Source: Catellatospora sp. IY07-71 | GTDB lineage: Bacteria > Actinomycetota > Actinomycetes > Mycobacteriales > Micromonosporaceae | Direction: 5' to 3' | Length of the DNA: 64,000 nucleotides | Assembly: GCF_018326265.1 (NCBI RefSeq) | Contig: NZ_AP023360.1 | Coordinates: 4,559,501 to 4,623,500 of the forward strand | Shown: positions 1 through 7,882 of the stretch, piece after piece | Layout of the letters: every line of letters begins with the position of its first letter | How positions within the stretch are numbered: the stretch's first letter is position 1 | Notes under the pieces: generated by a model | What the model was told of the DNA's origin: nothing | The model's database searches: none | Seen by the model: the letters and a program-made list of their open reading frames with translations, nothing else | Program-made: the position numbers and the translations under genes

Positions 1-114
1 CGCGAGCTGCTGCGACACGGCGGAGGGGGAGTAGCTGTGGGCCTGCGCGACGGCGGCGATGGTGCCCAGCCGGGCCAGGTCGCGCAGCAGGCGCAGGCGG
101 CGTACGTCAAGCAT
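1..114 (-). CDS. LysR-family transcriptional regulator, N-terminal part
   Basis: Only the first 38 codons are in the window; the gene runs off the left edge. Reading leftwards from the ATG at 114, the product begins MLDVRRLRLLRDLARLGTI and continues through AQAHSYSPSAVSQQLA. This is the N-terminal winged helix-turn-helix of LysR regulators (first helix, then the S-x-S-A-V-S-Q-Q recognition helix). The gene is divergent from the DapA-like gene starting at 186, and the 71-bp gap is the likely shared control region. LysR proteins commonly regulate the gene they diverge from, so it probably controls that aldolase-like gene; this is inference. The effector-binding domain is not visible. Confidence 0.85.
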   Translation of the reverse strand, partial: MLDVRRLRLLRDLARLGTIAAVAQAHSYSPSAVSQQLA

Positions 115-185
115 CAGCTCAGCTTACGGATCACATCAGAAACCGGAGCTGGTCCTTCCGGATCAGACCCGGCAGCATCGGTGGC

Positions 186-1058
186 ATGACGACACTGCAC
201 GGGCTCTGGATCCCGCTGGTCACCCCGTTCGACACCGACGGCCGCGTGGCGCACGGCGCGCTGGAGCGGCTGGCCCACGACAGCCTCGACGCGGGCGCGA
301 CCGGGCTGGTCGCCCTCGGCAGCACCGGCGAGCCGGGCGCGCTGACCGAACCGGAGAAGCAGGCCGTCGTGGCGACCGTCGCGCGGGTGTGCCGGGAGCG
401 GTCGGCGCCGCTGATCGTCGGCGCGACCACGGCCGAGGCGCTGGCCGCGCTCGCGGAGGTGCCGGAGGTGACCGCGTCGCTGACCGTGGTGCCGCCGTTC
501 GTCCGGCCCGGGGAGGCAGCCGTGGTGGCCCACTTCGCGCGGCTGGCCGCGGCGAGCCCGGTGCCGCTGGTCGTGTACGACATCCCGTACCGCACCGGGC
601 AGTACCTGTCCGTGTCGGCGCTGCGGCAGCTGGCCGCCCTGCCGAACGTGGCCGGGGTGAAGTACGCCGCGGGCGGCCTCAACGAGGACACGATCGCGCT
701 GCTGGCCGAACCGCTGCCTGGGTTCGCGGTGCTCGGCGGCGACGACGTGTTCATCTCCCCGCTGCTGGCGCTGGGCGCGCACGGCGGCATCCTCGCCTCC
801 GCGCACCTGGCGACAGCGCAGTTCGCACAGCTCGTCACCGCCTGGCGGGACGGGTACGTGGCGCGCGCCCGCGGGCTCGGGCACCGGCTCGCGCCGCTGT
901 CGCAGGCCCTGTTCGCCGAGCCCAACCCCACCGTGATCAAGGCCGCGCTGCACGCGCAGGGCCGCATCCCGACCCCCGCGGTGCGCCCGCCGCTGCTGGA
1001 GGCGCACCCCGACAGCACCGAGGTCGCGCTCAAGCGCCTCGCCGACATCGGCGGCTGA
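186..1058 (+). CDS. DapA-family (dihydrodipicolinate synthase / N-acetylneuraminate lyase) aldolase
   Basis: A 290-residue protein, the normal length for this class I aldolase family of (beta/alpha)8 barrels. Visible family marks are the N-terminal G-x-W-x-P-L-V-T-P-F, the substrate-binding GSTGE loop near residues 45-50, the catalytic Tyr131 in VVYDIPYRTG and the Schiff-base Lys159 in VAGVKYA. The family condenses or cleaves pyruvate with an aldehyde in the cytoplasm. A solitary copy next to a LysR regulator, away from other lysine genes, argues for a catabolic or secondary role rather than the housekeeping dapA, so no symbol is given. The ATG at 186 opens the barrel directly, and no better upstream start is visible. 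Confidence 0.85.
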   Translation: MTTLHGLWIPLVTPFDTDGRVAHGALERLAHDSLDAGATGLVALGSTGEPGALTEPEKQAVVATVARVCRERSAPLIVGATTAEALAALAEVPEVTASLTVVPPFVRPGEAAVVAHFARLAAASPVPLVVYDIPYRTGQYLSVSALRQLAALPNVAGVKYAAGGLNEDTIALLAEPLPGFAVLGGDDVFISPLLALGAHGGILASAHLATAQFAQLVTAWRDGYVARARGLGHRLAPLSQALFAEPNPTVIKAALHAQGRIPTPAVRPPLLEAHPDSTEVALKRLADIGG

Positions 1059-1128
1059 CCCCGGCCCCGCTCCGCGTTCACCTCACCCGGCCGCTGATGC
1101 GACCGGGTCGTGGCGCGCCCGCTCCCGG

Positions 1129-1566
1129 TCAGCGGGTGCCGAACTGCCACTCCAGGCCGGGGATCTGCGCGGCGGCCGCGGCCATGATCGCCTCGATCTC
1201 GGCGGACTCGACCGTGCTCGGCACCGTCGCGACGGCGAACTGCCGCTGCGGCGGCGCCTCGACGTAGCCGCCGACCGACTCGAACGCCTTGGCCAGCCAG
1301 GCCAGCGCGTGCTCGTCCAGCGCCGGGTCGGCGTACACCTGCACGCAGTCGTTCGGGCCGCGGCGCACCACCTGGAAGCCGCTCGCCTGCATCACCAGGA
1401 CGTCCCCGGCGGCGGCGCCGGTGACCACGCCGGGGCTGCCGAGCAGCTCGACGAGCCCGCCGGGCAGCTGCCGCGCGGGCAGCACCTCGGTGATCAGCTC
1501 GCCGTCGGGCTCGACGGCGGTGAGGCGGATGTGGCCGTACGAGTCGTCGGCGTCGTGCTCGGTCAT
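1129..1566 (-). CDS. DUF4265-like small protein
   Basis: A 145-residue soluble protein beginning MTEHDADDSYGHIRLTAVEP. The segment GAAAGDVLVMQASGFQVVRRG followed by a C-terminal half rich in acidic helices resembles DUF4265 proteins, whose function is unknown; the match is by eye only. There is no signal peptide or membrane segment. An in-frame ATG at 1578 would add four residues. The gene diverges from the metallopeptidase at 1717 and converges on the DapA-like gene. Confidence 0.6.
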   Translation of the reverse strand: MTEHDADDSYGHIRLTAVEPDGELITEVLPARQLPGGLVELLGSPGVVTGAAAGDVLVMQASGFQVVRRGPNDCVQVYADPALDEHALAWLAKAFESVGGYVEAPPQRQFAVATVPSTVESAEIEAIMAAAAAQIPGLEWQFGTR

Positions 1567-1716
1567 GGCGGGGATCATGCCAGCCGCCCCCGGTCCGGCG
1601 GAAGCACCCCCGCCCGGCTCCCACGGCGGCCACCTGCGGCACAACCCTGTCACAACCCCGCGACAGCCGCGCCCGCGTACCCCTGTGGGCAGTCGAGGTT
1701 CGAAAGGAAGGTCGTG

Positions 1717-3627
1717 ATGAGACGGATCCCCCTGGCACTCGCCGCGGTGCTGCTGTGCGGCAGCGCGGTGGCGCTGTCCGTGCCCGCGCAGGCGGCGGGC
1801 ACCCCCGAGGACACGGCGATCGCCCGTGCGCTGGACGCCATCAAGCGAAACCCGGAGGCGGTACGCACCGCCGACGGCGACCGGTACGAGGTGTGGAAGG
1901 CGAACGTCACCGAGACCGGCGCCGCCCACGTCCGCTTCACCCGGCTCTTCAAGGGCCTGCCCGTCACCGGCGGCGACTTCGTCGTGCACCTCACCCCCGA
2001 CGGCTCCTTCGACGGGGTGTCGGTGTCGCTGGAGAAGCCGGTGGCCGTCGACACCACCCCGAAAGTGACCGCGGAGGAGGCCGCGGCCGCGGCGAAGGAG
2101 CAGCTCAAGGCCAGGGAGGTGGGCGAGCCGCAGCTGCTCGTCGACGCGGCGGGCGGCACCGGCCGGCTGGCCTGGCAGCTGCCGGTGACGCTGGCCGACG
2201 GCCTCGCGGCGGCGACCGTCGACGCGACCGAGCCGCGCGTGCTGCGCGCCCTGCCGGACGAGCACACCGCGACCGGCACCGGCCACAGCGTCTACAGCGG
2301 CACGGTCAGCCTCAGCACCTCGCAGTCGGCGCTGCTCACGTACCGCACGATCGACCCGCTGCGCGGCAACTCCCGCACCTGCGACCTCAACCACGCCTGG
2401 TCGGGCACCTGCTCCACCTTCACCGACTTCAACAACGTGTGGGGTGACGGCAACCCGCTGACCCCGCAGACCGCGGCCGTGGACGTGCACTACGGCGCGG
2501 CCAACGCCTGGGACTACTTCAAGTACCGGCACGGCCGCAACGGCATCTTCGACAACGGCACCGGCGTCGAGTCGCGGGTGCACCGCGGCACCGAGTGGGT
2601 CAACGCGAGCTGGAGCCTGAGCCAGAAGGTCATGCAGTACGGCGACGGTGTCGACGACGCGAACCCGCTGGTGGCGCTGGACGTCGTCGGCCACGAGATG
2701 AGCCACGGCGTGAACCAGGCCGAGATCCCGCCGGACGGCATGATCTACTCCGGTGAGTCGGGCGGTCTGAACGAGACCACCAGCGACATCTTCGGCACGA
2801 TGGCCGAGTTCTACGCGGCCAACGGCAACGACCCGGCCGACTACCTGATCGGCGAGGAGCTGGACCTGTTCGGCAACGGCACGCCGCTGCGGTACATGAA
2901 CCAGCCGTCGCTGGACGGCGCCTCGGCGGACTGCTACTACAACGGCGTCGGCAACCTCGGCGTGCACTACTCCTCGGGGGTGGGCAACCACTTCTTCTTC
3001 CTGCTGGCCGAGGGCAGCGGCAACACCCCGTACGGCAGCAGCACCACCTGCAACAACTCCAGCCTGGTGGGCATCGGCCGGACCAAGGCCGCGAAGATCT
3101 GGTACCACGCGCTGCGGCACTACTTCACCGCCGGCGAGACGTTCAAGAACGCCCGCTCCGACACGCTGGCGGCCACGGCCGAGCTGTACGGCAAGTGCGG
3201 CACCACGTACCGCAGCGTGGCGCGGGCGTGGGCGGCGGTCGGCATCGGCTCGGCGCTGCCGATCGAGTGCCTGATCATCCCGGTCTGGGACCTGGTCTGG
3301 GAGGAGTGGCCGCGCAACCCGATCCCGGACCCGGGCCCGTACAAGTGGCTGCACAAGATCCAGGAGAAGGGCACCCTGGAGACCGTCGAGGTGGGCGTCC
3401 AGATCACCCACCCCCGCCGCGGTGACCTGCGCATCTCGCTGGTCTCGCCGGCCGGCAAGGAGTACCTGCTCAAGGCGGAGAACCGGGAGGATCGGGAGGC
3501 CGACGTGACGGAGGTGTTCCCGGTCAGGCTGGGCGGCGTCGCCGAACCCGGCGAGTGGACGCTGATCGTCGAGGACGTGGTCAAGGGCGAGAGCGGCCAC
3601 GTGCGCGGCTGGAGCCTGCTCTACTGA
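1717..3627 (+). CDS. secreted M4 (thermolysin-like) metallopeptidase with C-terminal P domain
   Basis: A 636-residue preproprotein. Residues 1-27 form a signal peptide (RR, hydrophobic core, AQAA). Residues about 30-200 are the FTP/PepSY propeptide that chaperones folding and inhibits the enzyme. The catalytic domain (about 210-525) has the zinc motif HEMSH at 326-330 and the third ligand Glu353 in GGLNETTSD; HYSSGVGNHFFFLL carries the later catalytic His. The Glu sits three residues further from HExxH than in thermolysin. The last 95 residues look like a proprotein-convertase P domain (GEWTLIVEDVVKGESGH). It is an extracellular endoprotease. The ATG at 1717 follows GAAAGGAAGG at an ordinary distance. 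Confidence 0.93.
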   Translation: MRRIPLALAAVLLCGSAVALSVPAQAAGTPEDTAIARALDAIKRNPEAVRTADGDRYEVWKANVTETGAAHVRFTRLFKGLPVTGGDFVVHLTPDGSFDGVSVSLEKPVAVDTTPKVTAEEAAAAAKEQLKAREVGEPQLLVDAAGGTGRLAWQLPVTLADGLAAATVDATEPRVLRALPDEHTATGTGHSVYSGTVSLSTSQSALLTYRTIDPLRGNSRTCDLNHAWSGTCSTFTDFNNVWGDGNPLTPQTAAVDVHYGAANAWDYFKYRHGRNGIFDNGTGVESRVHRGTEWVNASWSLSQKVMQYGDGVDDANPLVALDVVGHEMSHGVNQAEIPPDGMIYSGESGGLNETTSDIFGTMAEFYAANGNDPADYLIGEELDLFGNGTPLRYMNQPSLDGASADCYYNGVGNLGVHYSSGVGNHFFFLLAEGSGNTPYGSSTTCNNSSLVGIGRTKAAKIWYHALRHYFTAGETFKNARSDTLAATAELYGKCGTTYRSVARAWAAVGIGSALPIECLIIPVWDLVWEEWPRNPIPDPGPYKWLHKIQEKGTLETVEVGVQITHPRRGDLRISLVSPAGKEYLLKAENREDREADVTEVFPVRLGGVAEPGEWTLIVEDVVKGESGHVRGWSLLY

Positions 3628-3634
3628 GCACCGG

Positions 3635-3672
3635 GTGCCTGGTCACCGGCCGCAGGGCCGGTGACCAGGCAC
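3635..3672 (+). terminator. terminator-like hairpin after the M4 peptidase
   Basis: Perfect 17-bp arms GTGCCTGGTCACCGGCC (3635-3651) and their complement (3656-3672) enclose the tetranucleotide GCAG, 7 bp after the peptidase stop. There is no clear U-tract, as is common for actinobacterial terminators. Confidence 0.75.
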
Positions 3673-3711
3673 ACAACCTTTCCACAACCCGCCCGGCCTA
3701 CGGTGCCGGGC

Positions 3712-4137
3712 ATGAACCGCTTCGTGCGCTGGCTCAGCGCCTCAGCTCTGGCACTGTTGGCGACGATCGTCCTGCTGCCGCAGCCCGCGGCCGCGGCCAC
3801 CATCCCGTGCGGGCACGACTGCCTGGGCATCTCCCGTGACGCGATCTGCTGGGAGAAGGAGTGGTGCGCCGTCACCATCGAGATCAAGGGCACGCTTCCC
3901 AAGGACGGGTATGCGCTGCCGTACCGCACCGCCGACGGCACCGCCTCGGCCCCGGCCGACTACACCGAGGTGCGCGAGGGCGTGCTGTGGCTCAAACCGG
4001 GCGGCGATTCGCGGCTGGAGGTCTTCGTCGAGGGCGACAGCGTGCGTGAGCGCGGCGAGACCTTCCTGATCGAGTACCTGGACCGCGAGGGCCGCGTCGT
4101 GGCCACCGCGACCGTCCTCATCAGCGACGGCGTGTAA
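3712..4137 (+). CDS. secreted single Calx-beta domain protein
   Basis: A 141-residue exported protein. Residues 1-29 are a signal peptide ending AAAA. The rest has YRTADGTASAPADYTEV, then GVLWLKPGGDS and VFVEGDSVRERGETFLIEY. This is the strand order and acidic E..E.F pattern of a Calx-beta domain, a Ca2+-binding Ig-like fold usually repeated in large surface proteins. Here it stands alone after a short four-cysteine N-terminal stretch (CGHDCLGISRDAICWEKEWC). It follows the secreted peptidase in the same direction with a hairpin between, so it probably has its own promoter. Its partner is unknown. Confidence 0.75.
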   Translation: MNRFVRWLSASALALLATIVLLPQPAAAATIPCGHDCLGISRDAICWEKEWCAVTIEIKGTLPKDGYALPYRTADGTASAPADYTEVREGVLWLKPGGDSRLEVFVEGDSVRERGETFLIEYLDREGRVVATATVLISDGV

Positions 4138-4161
4138 GAGAACCAGACCCTCCTCGGGATA

Positions 4162-4200
4162 CGAGGCCCCGCCCGAGCCGGCCGCTCGGGCGGGGCCTCG
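4162..4200. terminator. bidirectional terminator between convergent genes
   Basis: Perfect 16-bp arms CGAGGCCCCGCCCGAG (4162-4177) and complement (4185-4200) with a 7-nt loop. It lies in the 69-bp gap between the Calx-beta gene and the convergent SARP gene. Confidence 0.85.
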
Positions 4201-4206
4201 GTGTGT

Positions 4207-7200
4207 TCAAGCGAACGTCGCGGCGAGGCGGTCGGCCTCGTCGGTGGCGTCGGCCTTGCGGAACAGGTCCACGGCGAGCTGCCACTGCTCCCGGGCGGCG
4301 TCGTCGTCGCCGGTGCGGTGCGCCAGGTCGCCCAGGTCGCGGGCCAGTTCGGCGGCCTCGTACGGGTCCGGCGCGCGGTTGCGCACCGCCTGCGCCAGCC
4401 GCAGGTAGCCGCCCGCCGCGACGGTGTCGTCGTGGCGCAGGTGGGTGCGGCCGATGTTGGCCAGCGCGGTGGCCTCCAGGTGCCGGTCGGCCAGCTCCCG
4501 GCTCAGCGCCAGCGCCTGCCCGAACTGGGCGAGCGCGGCGGCCCGGTCCCCGCTGCGCAGGTGCGCCACGCCGATGGTGTTGCGGGTGGCGGCCTCGTGG
4601 CGGCGGTCGCCGCTGTGCCGGCGTACGGCCAGCGCCTGCCCGAGGTGCTCCAGCGCGGCGGCGAAGTCCGCCAGGGCCAGGTGCGCCTGCCCGAGGCCGC
4701 TCAGCGCGGCCGCCTCCAGCCGGGCGTTGGGCAGTTCCCGCGCCGCCGCCAGCGCGCGGGTCAGGTACTCGGCGCCCAGCTCGGGCAGTCCCATCCGGAC
4801 GTACACGTCGCCGATGTTGTTGAGCGACAGCGCCACCCCGAGGCCGTTGCCGATCGAGGTGTGCAGGGTCAGCGCCTGCTGGTAGGCCTGCACCGCGTCC
4901 TCGTAGCGGCGCAGCCCCGCGCCGGCCACCGCGATGTTGTTGTGCGCGTGGCCCTCGCCCCGTACGTCGCCGCAGCGGCGCATCAGCGCCAGGGAGGAGC
5001 GCAGCACGTCCAGCGCCTCGTCGAAGCGCCGCGTCATGATGAGGGCGACGCCGAGCCCGCTGCGCATCAGGCCCTCGGCGGCCGGGTCGCCGGTGCGGGC
5101 CGCCGCGGCGACACCCCACCGGCACAGGTCGACCCGCTCCTCCCAGTGCCCGCGCGAGTCGAAGAACCCGGTCAGCAGGTACGTCAGCTGCCAGGCGGCG
5201 GTGTCGTGGCCGTGCTCGGCGGCGTGGCGCACCACGGCGAGCATGCCGACCCGCTCCTGGTCGAGGTAGTCCAGCGCGGCGTGATGATCGGCGGGGAACG
5301 GCAGCTGTGCCGGGGGATGGGCCAGCACCGGGGTGACCCGGTCCCGGCCCGGGTCGACCAGCCGGTTGGCCGCGTCCGCGACGGCCGTGTGCCAGTCGAC
5401 GATCCGGGCCAGCGCCTCGTCGCGGGCCGGGACCGGCTCCTCGCCCAGGGCGCGCTCGCGGGCGTACAGGCGCAGCAGGTCGTGGCAGCGGAACCGGTCC
5501 GGCCCGGCCTCGGCGACCAGGTGCGCGGCGACCAGCTCGTCGAGCACCCGCCGCGCCGCCGCGGGGGCCGTGCCGGTGACGGCGGCCGCCAGGTGCGCGG
5601 TGAAGGTGGGCCCCGGATGCAGGCCGAGCAGCCGGAACAACCGCGCCGCCGGGCCGGGCAGCGACCGGTACGCCGACGCGAACACCGTACGCACGCTGCG
5701 GCTGTCGCCGGGCACCGACAGCCCGTCCAGCCGGTCGTCGTCGGCCAGCTCGTCGGCCAGCTCGGTCAGGGTGCGCCCGGGGCGGGCGGTGAGCTTGGCC
5801 GCGGCGATACGCAACGCCAGCGGCATACCGCCGCACAGCGCGGCGAGCCGGGCCGCACCCGCCGGTTCGCGCTCCACCCGGTCGCGCCCGAGGACCTCGG
5901 CGAGCAGCGCGACCGCCTCGTGCCGGTCGAGGGCGTCCAGGCCGACCGCGTGCACGGCGTGGTGCGTGCTCAGCCCGGTGGGCTGGTTGCGGCTGGTGAC
6001 CAGCAGCAGGCTCGAGGGGCTCGGCGGCACCAGCGGCAGCAGCTGGTCGGCCCCGCCCGCGTTGTCCAGCAGCACCAGCACCCGGCGCTCGCGCAGCAGC
6101 GTGCGGTAGAGCGCGGCGCGGGCGGGCAGCTCGGCGGGCACCCGCCCGGCGGGCACACCGAGGCTGCTCAGCACCTGGGCCAGCGCCTCGGCCGGGCCGA
6201 GTGCGGCGGCCGGGTCGTGCCCGGCCAGGTCGAGGAAGAGCTGCCCGTCCGGGAAGTGCGCGAGCGCGGTGTGCGCCCACTGCAGGGCCAGCGCGGTCTT
6301 GCCCATGCCCGCGGGCCCGGCCACGAACGCGATCCGCGGCTGCGGGCCGCGCCGCGCCAGCACCTCGTCCAGCGCGGACAGTGCCGCGTCGCGGCCGGTG
6401 AAGTGCCCGGCCGGGCTGGGCAGCTCCGCGGGCACGGGCTCGCCGGACCCGCCGGACGGCTCCGTCACGCCAGGTTCGGGGGCGGGTCCGGTGTGGTCCA
6501 GTGCCGGGTCCTCGCGCAGGATCGCGGTGTGCAGGCGCTGCAACTCCGGCCCGGGGTCGGTGCCCAGCTCCTCGGCCAGGAACGCGCGCAGCCGCCGGTA
6601 CGCCTCCAGCGCGTCGGCGGCCCGGCCGCACCGGTAGAGGGCCAGCATCGACAGGCTGACCAGGCGTTCCCGGTGCGGCTGGGTCACCAGCAGCCGTTCC
6701 AGCTCGCCTACGGCGGCGCGATGGCGGCCCAGCCGCAGCTCGGCGTCCCACAGCTCCTCGACCGCGCACAGGCGCACCTCGTTGAGCCGTGCCGCCTCGG
6801 CCGCGGCCCAGCCGGTGGGCTCGCCGTCGACGAGCGCGTCGCCGCGCCACAGGGCCAGGCCCTCGCGCAGCTCGCGGGCGGCCTGCTCAGGGGCGCTGGC
6901 GCCGAGATGGCGGCGAGCTGCGGCCACTTTGGACTCGAACAGGAACGCGTCCACCGACTGTGCCGGGATGTCCAGCACGTACCCGGCATGCCGGGTGTGC
7001 AGGGTGTCGGGCAGCCCGCACGCCTCCAGCGCCTGGCGGACCCGCGCGATGTGGCTGTGCAGCGTCTTCACCGCGGTGCGCGGCGGATCCCAGCCCCACA
7101 GCGCGTCGATGAGCCGCGGCTGGTGCACCACCGTGCCGGCGTTCATCGCCAGCACCGCGAGCAGCGCCCGCTGGCGGGCGCCGGACAGCGCCGCCGGGCC

Positions 7201-7269
7201 GTCGGCCCCGGCCACCTCGATGGGCCCGAGGATGCGTACCCCCGCGGGTCCGGCTCTGGTGGGACTCAT
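4207..7269 (-). CDS. AfsR/SARP-family regulator with NB-ARC and TPR domains
   Basis: A 1020-residue multidomain regulator. Residues about 10-100 are the OmpR-like winged helix typical of SARPs (LSGARQRALLAVLAMNAG... LIDALWG... LHSHIARVRQAL). Residues about 105-250 are the bacterial transcriptional activation domain ending EELGTDPGPELQRLH. Residues about 290-580 are an NB-ARC STAND ATPase with Walker A GPAGMGKTAL near 316 and the downstream VLLDNA and TSRNQP segments. The C-terminal 350 residues are TPR repeats. Such proteins sense a ligand through the TPR/NTPase part and activate secondary metabolism genes by binding direct repeats near -35. No biosynthetic genes adjoin it, so its target is not evident. 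It is transcribed alone. Confidence 0.9.
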   Translation of the reverse strand: MSPTRAGPAGVRILGPIEVAGADGPAALSGARQRALLAVLAMNAGTVVHQPRLIDALWGWDPPRTAVKTLHSHIARVRQALEACGLPDTLHTRHAGYVLDIPAQSVDAFLFESKVAAARRHLGASAPEQAARELREGLALWRGDALVDGEPTGWAAAEAARLNEVRLCAVEELWDAELRLGRHRAAVGELERLLVTQPHRERLVSLSMLALYRCGRAADALEAYRRLRAFLAEELGTDPGPELQRLHTAILREDPALDHTGPAPEPGVTEPSGGSGEPVPAELPSPAGHFTGRDAALSALDEVLARRGPQPRIAFVAGPAGMGKTALALQWAHTALAHFPDGQLFLDLAGHDPAAALGPAEALAQVLSSLGVPAGRVPAELPARAALYRTLLRERRVLVLLDNAGGADQLLPLVPPSPSSLLLVTSRNQPTGLSTHHAVHAVGLDALDRHEAVALLAEVLGRDRVEREPAGAARLAALCGGMPLALRIAAAKLTARPGRTLTELADELADDDRLDGLSVPGDSRSVRTVFASAYRSLPGPAARLFRLLGLHPGPTFTAHLAAAVTGTAPAAARRVLDELVAAHLVAEAGPDRFRCHDLLRLYARERALGEEPVPARDEALARIVDWHTAVADAANRLVDPGRDRVTPVLAHPPAQLPFPADHHAALDYLDQERVGMLAVVRHAAEHGHDTAAWQLTYLLTGFFDSRGHWEERVDLCRWGVAAAARTGDPAAEGLMRSGLGVALIMTRRFDEALDVLRSSLALMRRCGDVRGEGHAHNNIAVAGAGLRRYEDAVQAYQQALTLHTSIGNGLGVALSLNNIGDVYVRMGLPELGAEYLTRALAAARELPNARLEAAALSGLGQAHLALADFAAALEHLGQALAVRRHSGDRRHEAATRNTIGVAHLRSGDRAAALAQFGQALALSRELADRHLEATALANIGRTHLRHDDTVAAGGYLRLAQAVRNRAPDPYEAAELARDLGDLAHRTGDDDAAREQWQLAVDLFRKADATDEADRLAATFA

Positions 7270-7392
7270 CGCCGACTCCTTCCCCGACGCCCGCCCGAGG
7301 CCCCGGGCTAGGCCGCGGCGTCACGTCGCCCTCAGGTTGGCAAAGGCCGGCCCGCTCAGGCTCCCCTCTGTCGCCATGCCGTCCCTAGGAAA

Positions 7393-7438
7393 GGAAGGGC
7401 ACCTTCTTATCGTTTTCCGTATAAGAAGGTGCCCTTCC
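7393..7438. repeat. dispersed terminator-like hairpin, copy A
   Basis: Perfect 18-bp arms GGAAGGGCACCTTCTTAT (7393-7410) and complement (7421-7438) around a 10-nt loop. It lies 3' of the small membrane gene at 7451 and upstream of the SARP gene. Copies B, C and D of the same element are at 33554, 37626 and 42779. Confidence 0.9.
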
Positions 7439-7450
7439 CAACATCGGGGG

Positions 7451-7723
7451 TCAGGCGGTCCAGCCGAGCCAGGTCTCACCCGCGGTGATGGCGGCGAACC
7501 AGATCGCCACGGCGGCGACGGGGACCAGCGGCACCAGGAACGGGCGCGTCCTCCACAGCCGCAGTGCGACGACCAGCAGCGCCGCCCACACCGCCACCAG
7601 CACGATCACCGCCCACAACGGCGCGACCAGGCCGCTGGCCAGGTAGTACGGCAGCAGCACCACGTGCGCGACGATGCCGAGCACGCGGACGACCTTGGCG
7701 GCGAGGGACGGCGACTCCGACAC
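7451..7723 (-). CDS. small integral membrane protein
   Basis: A 90-residue protein starting from GTG at 7723, chosen because AGGAGGT lies 5 nt upstream; a 115-residue reading from further upstream has no such site. After a short polar N-terminus (VSESPSLAAK) there are three hydrophobic segments (VVRVLGIVAHVVLLPYYLAS, LWAVIVLVAVWAALLVVAL, FLVPLVPVAAVAIWFAAI). No family was recognised. It is followed by repeat hairpin copy A. Function unknown. Confidence 0.7.
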   Translation of the reverse strand: MSESPSLAAKVVRVLGIVAHVVLLPYYLASGLVAPLWAVIVLVAVWAALLVVALRLWRTRPFLVPLVPVAAVAIWFAAITAGETWLGWTA

Positions 7724-7882
7724 GGTGACCTCCTGATCCGGCCGCGGCTCCCGCCGCGGGCTGAGGGGAGCGTGGCAGAGAGCGACAACCGTGTACATCC
7801 GCCACCTGGCGGTGCCGCCGCCACGGCCCGACCCGGCAGGCAGGCGGATGTTCCAGCGCGCCGGAAGGGTCGGGCCGCGGGC

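Noticed and set aside
1129-3600. Long minus-strand open frame of about 820 codons opposite the M4 peptidase
   Set aside because: It is an Arg/Val/Gly/His-rich antisense reading of the peptidase gene; only its last 145 codons (from 1566) are a real gene.
4201-7311. Plus-strand open frame of about 1036 codons opposite the SARP gene
   Set aside because: Low-complexity antisense frame in high-GC DNA; the minus frame has complete SARP, NB-ARC and TPR domains.
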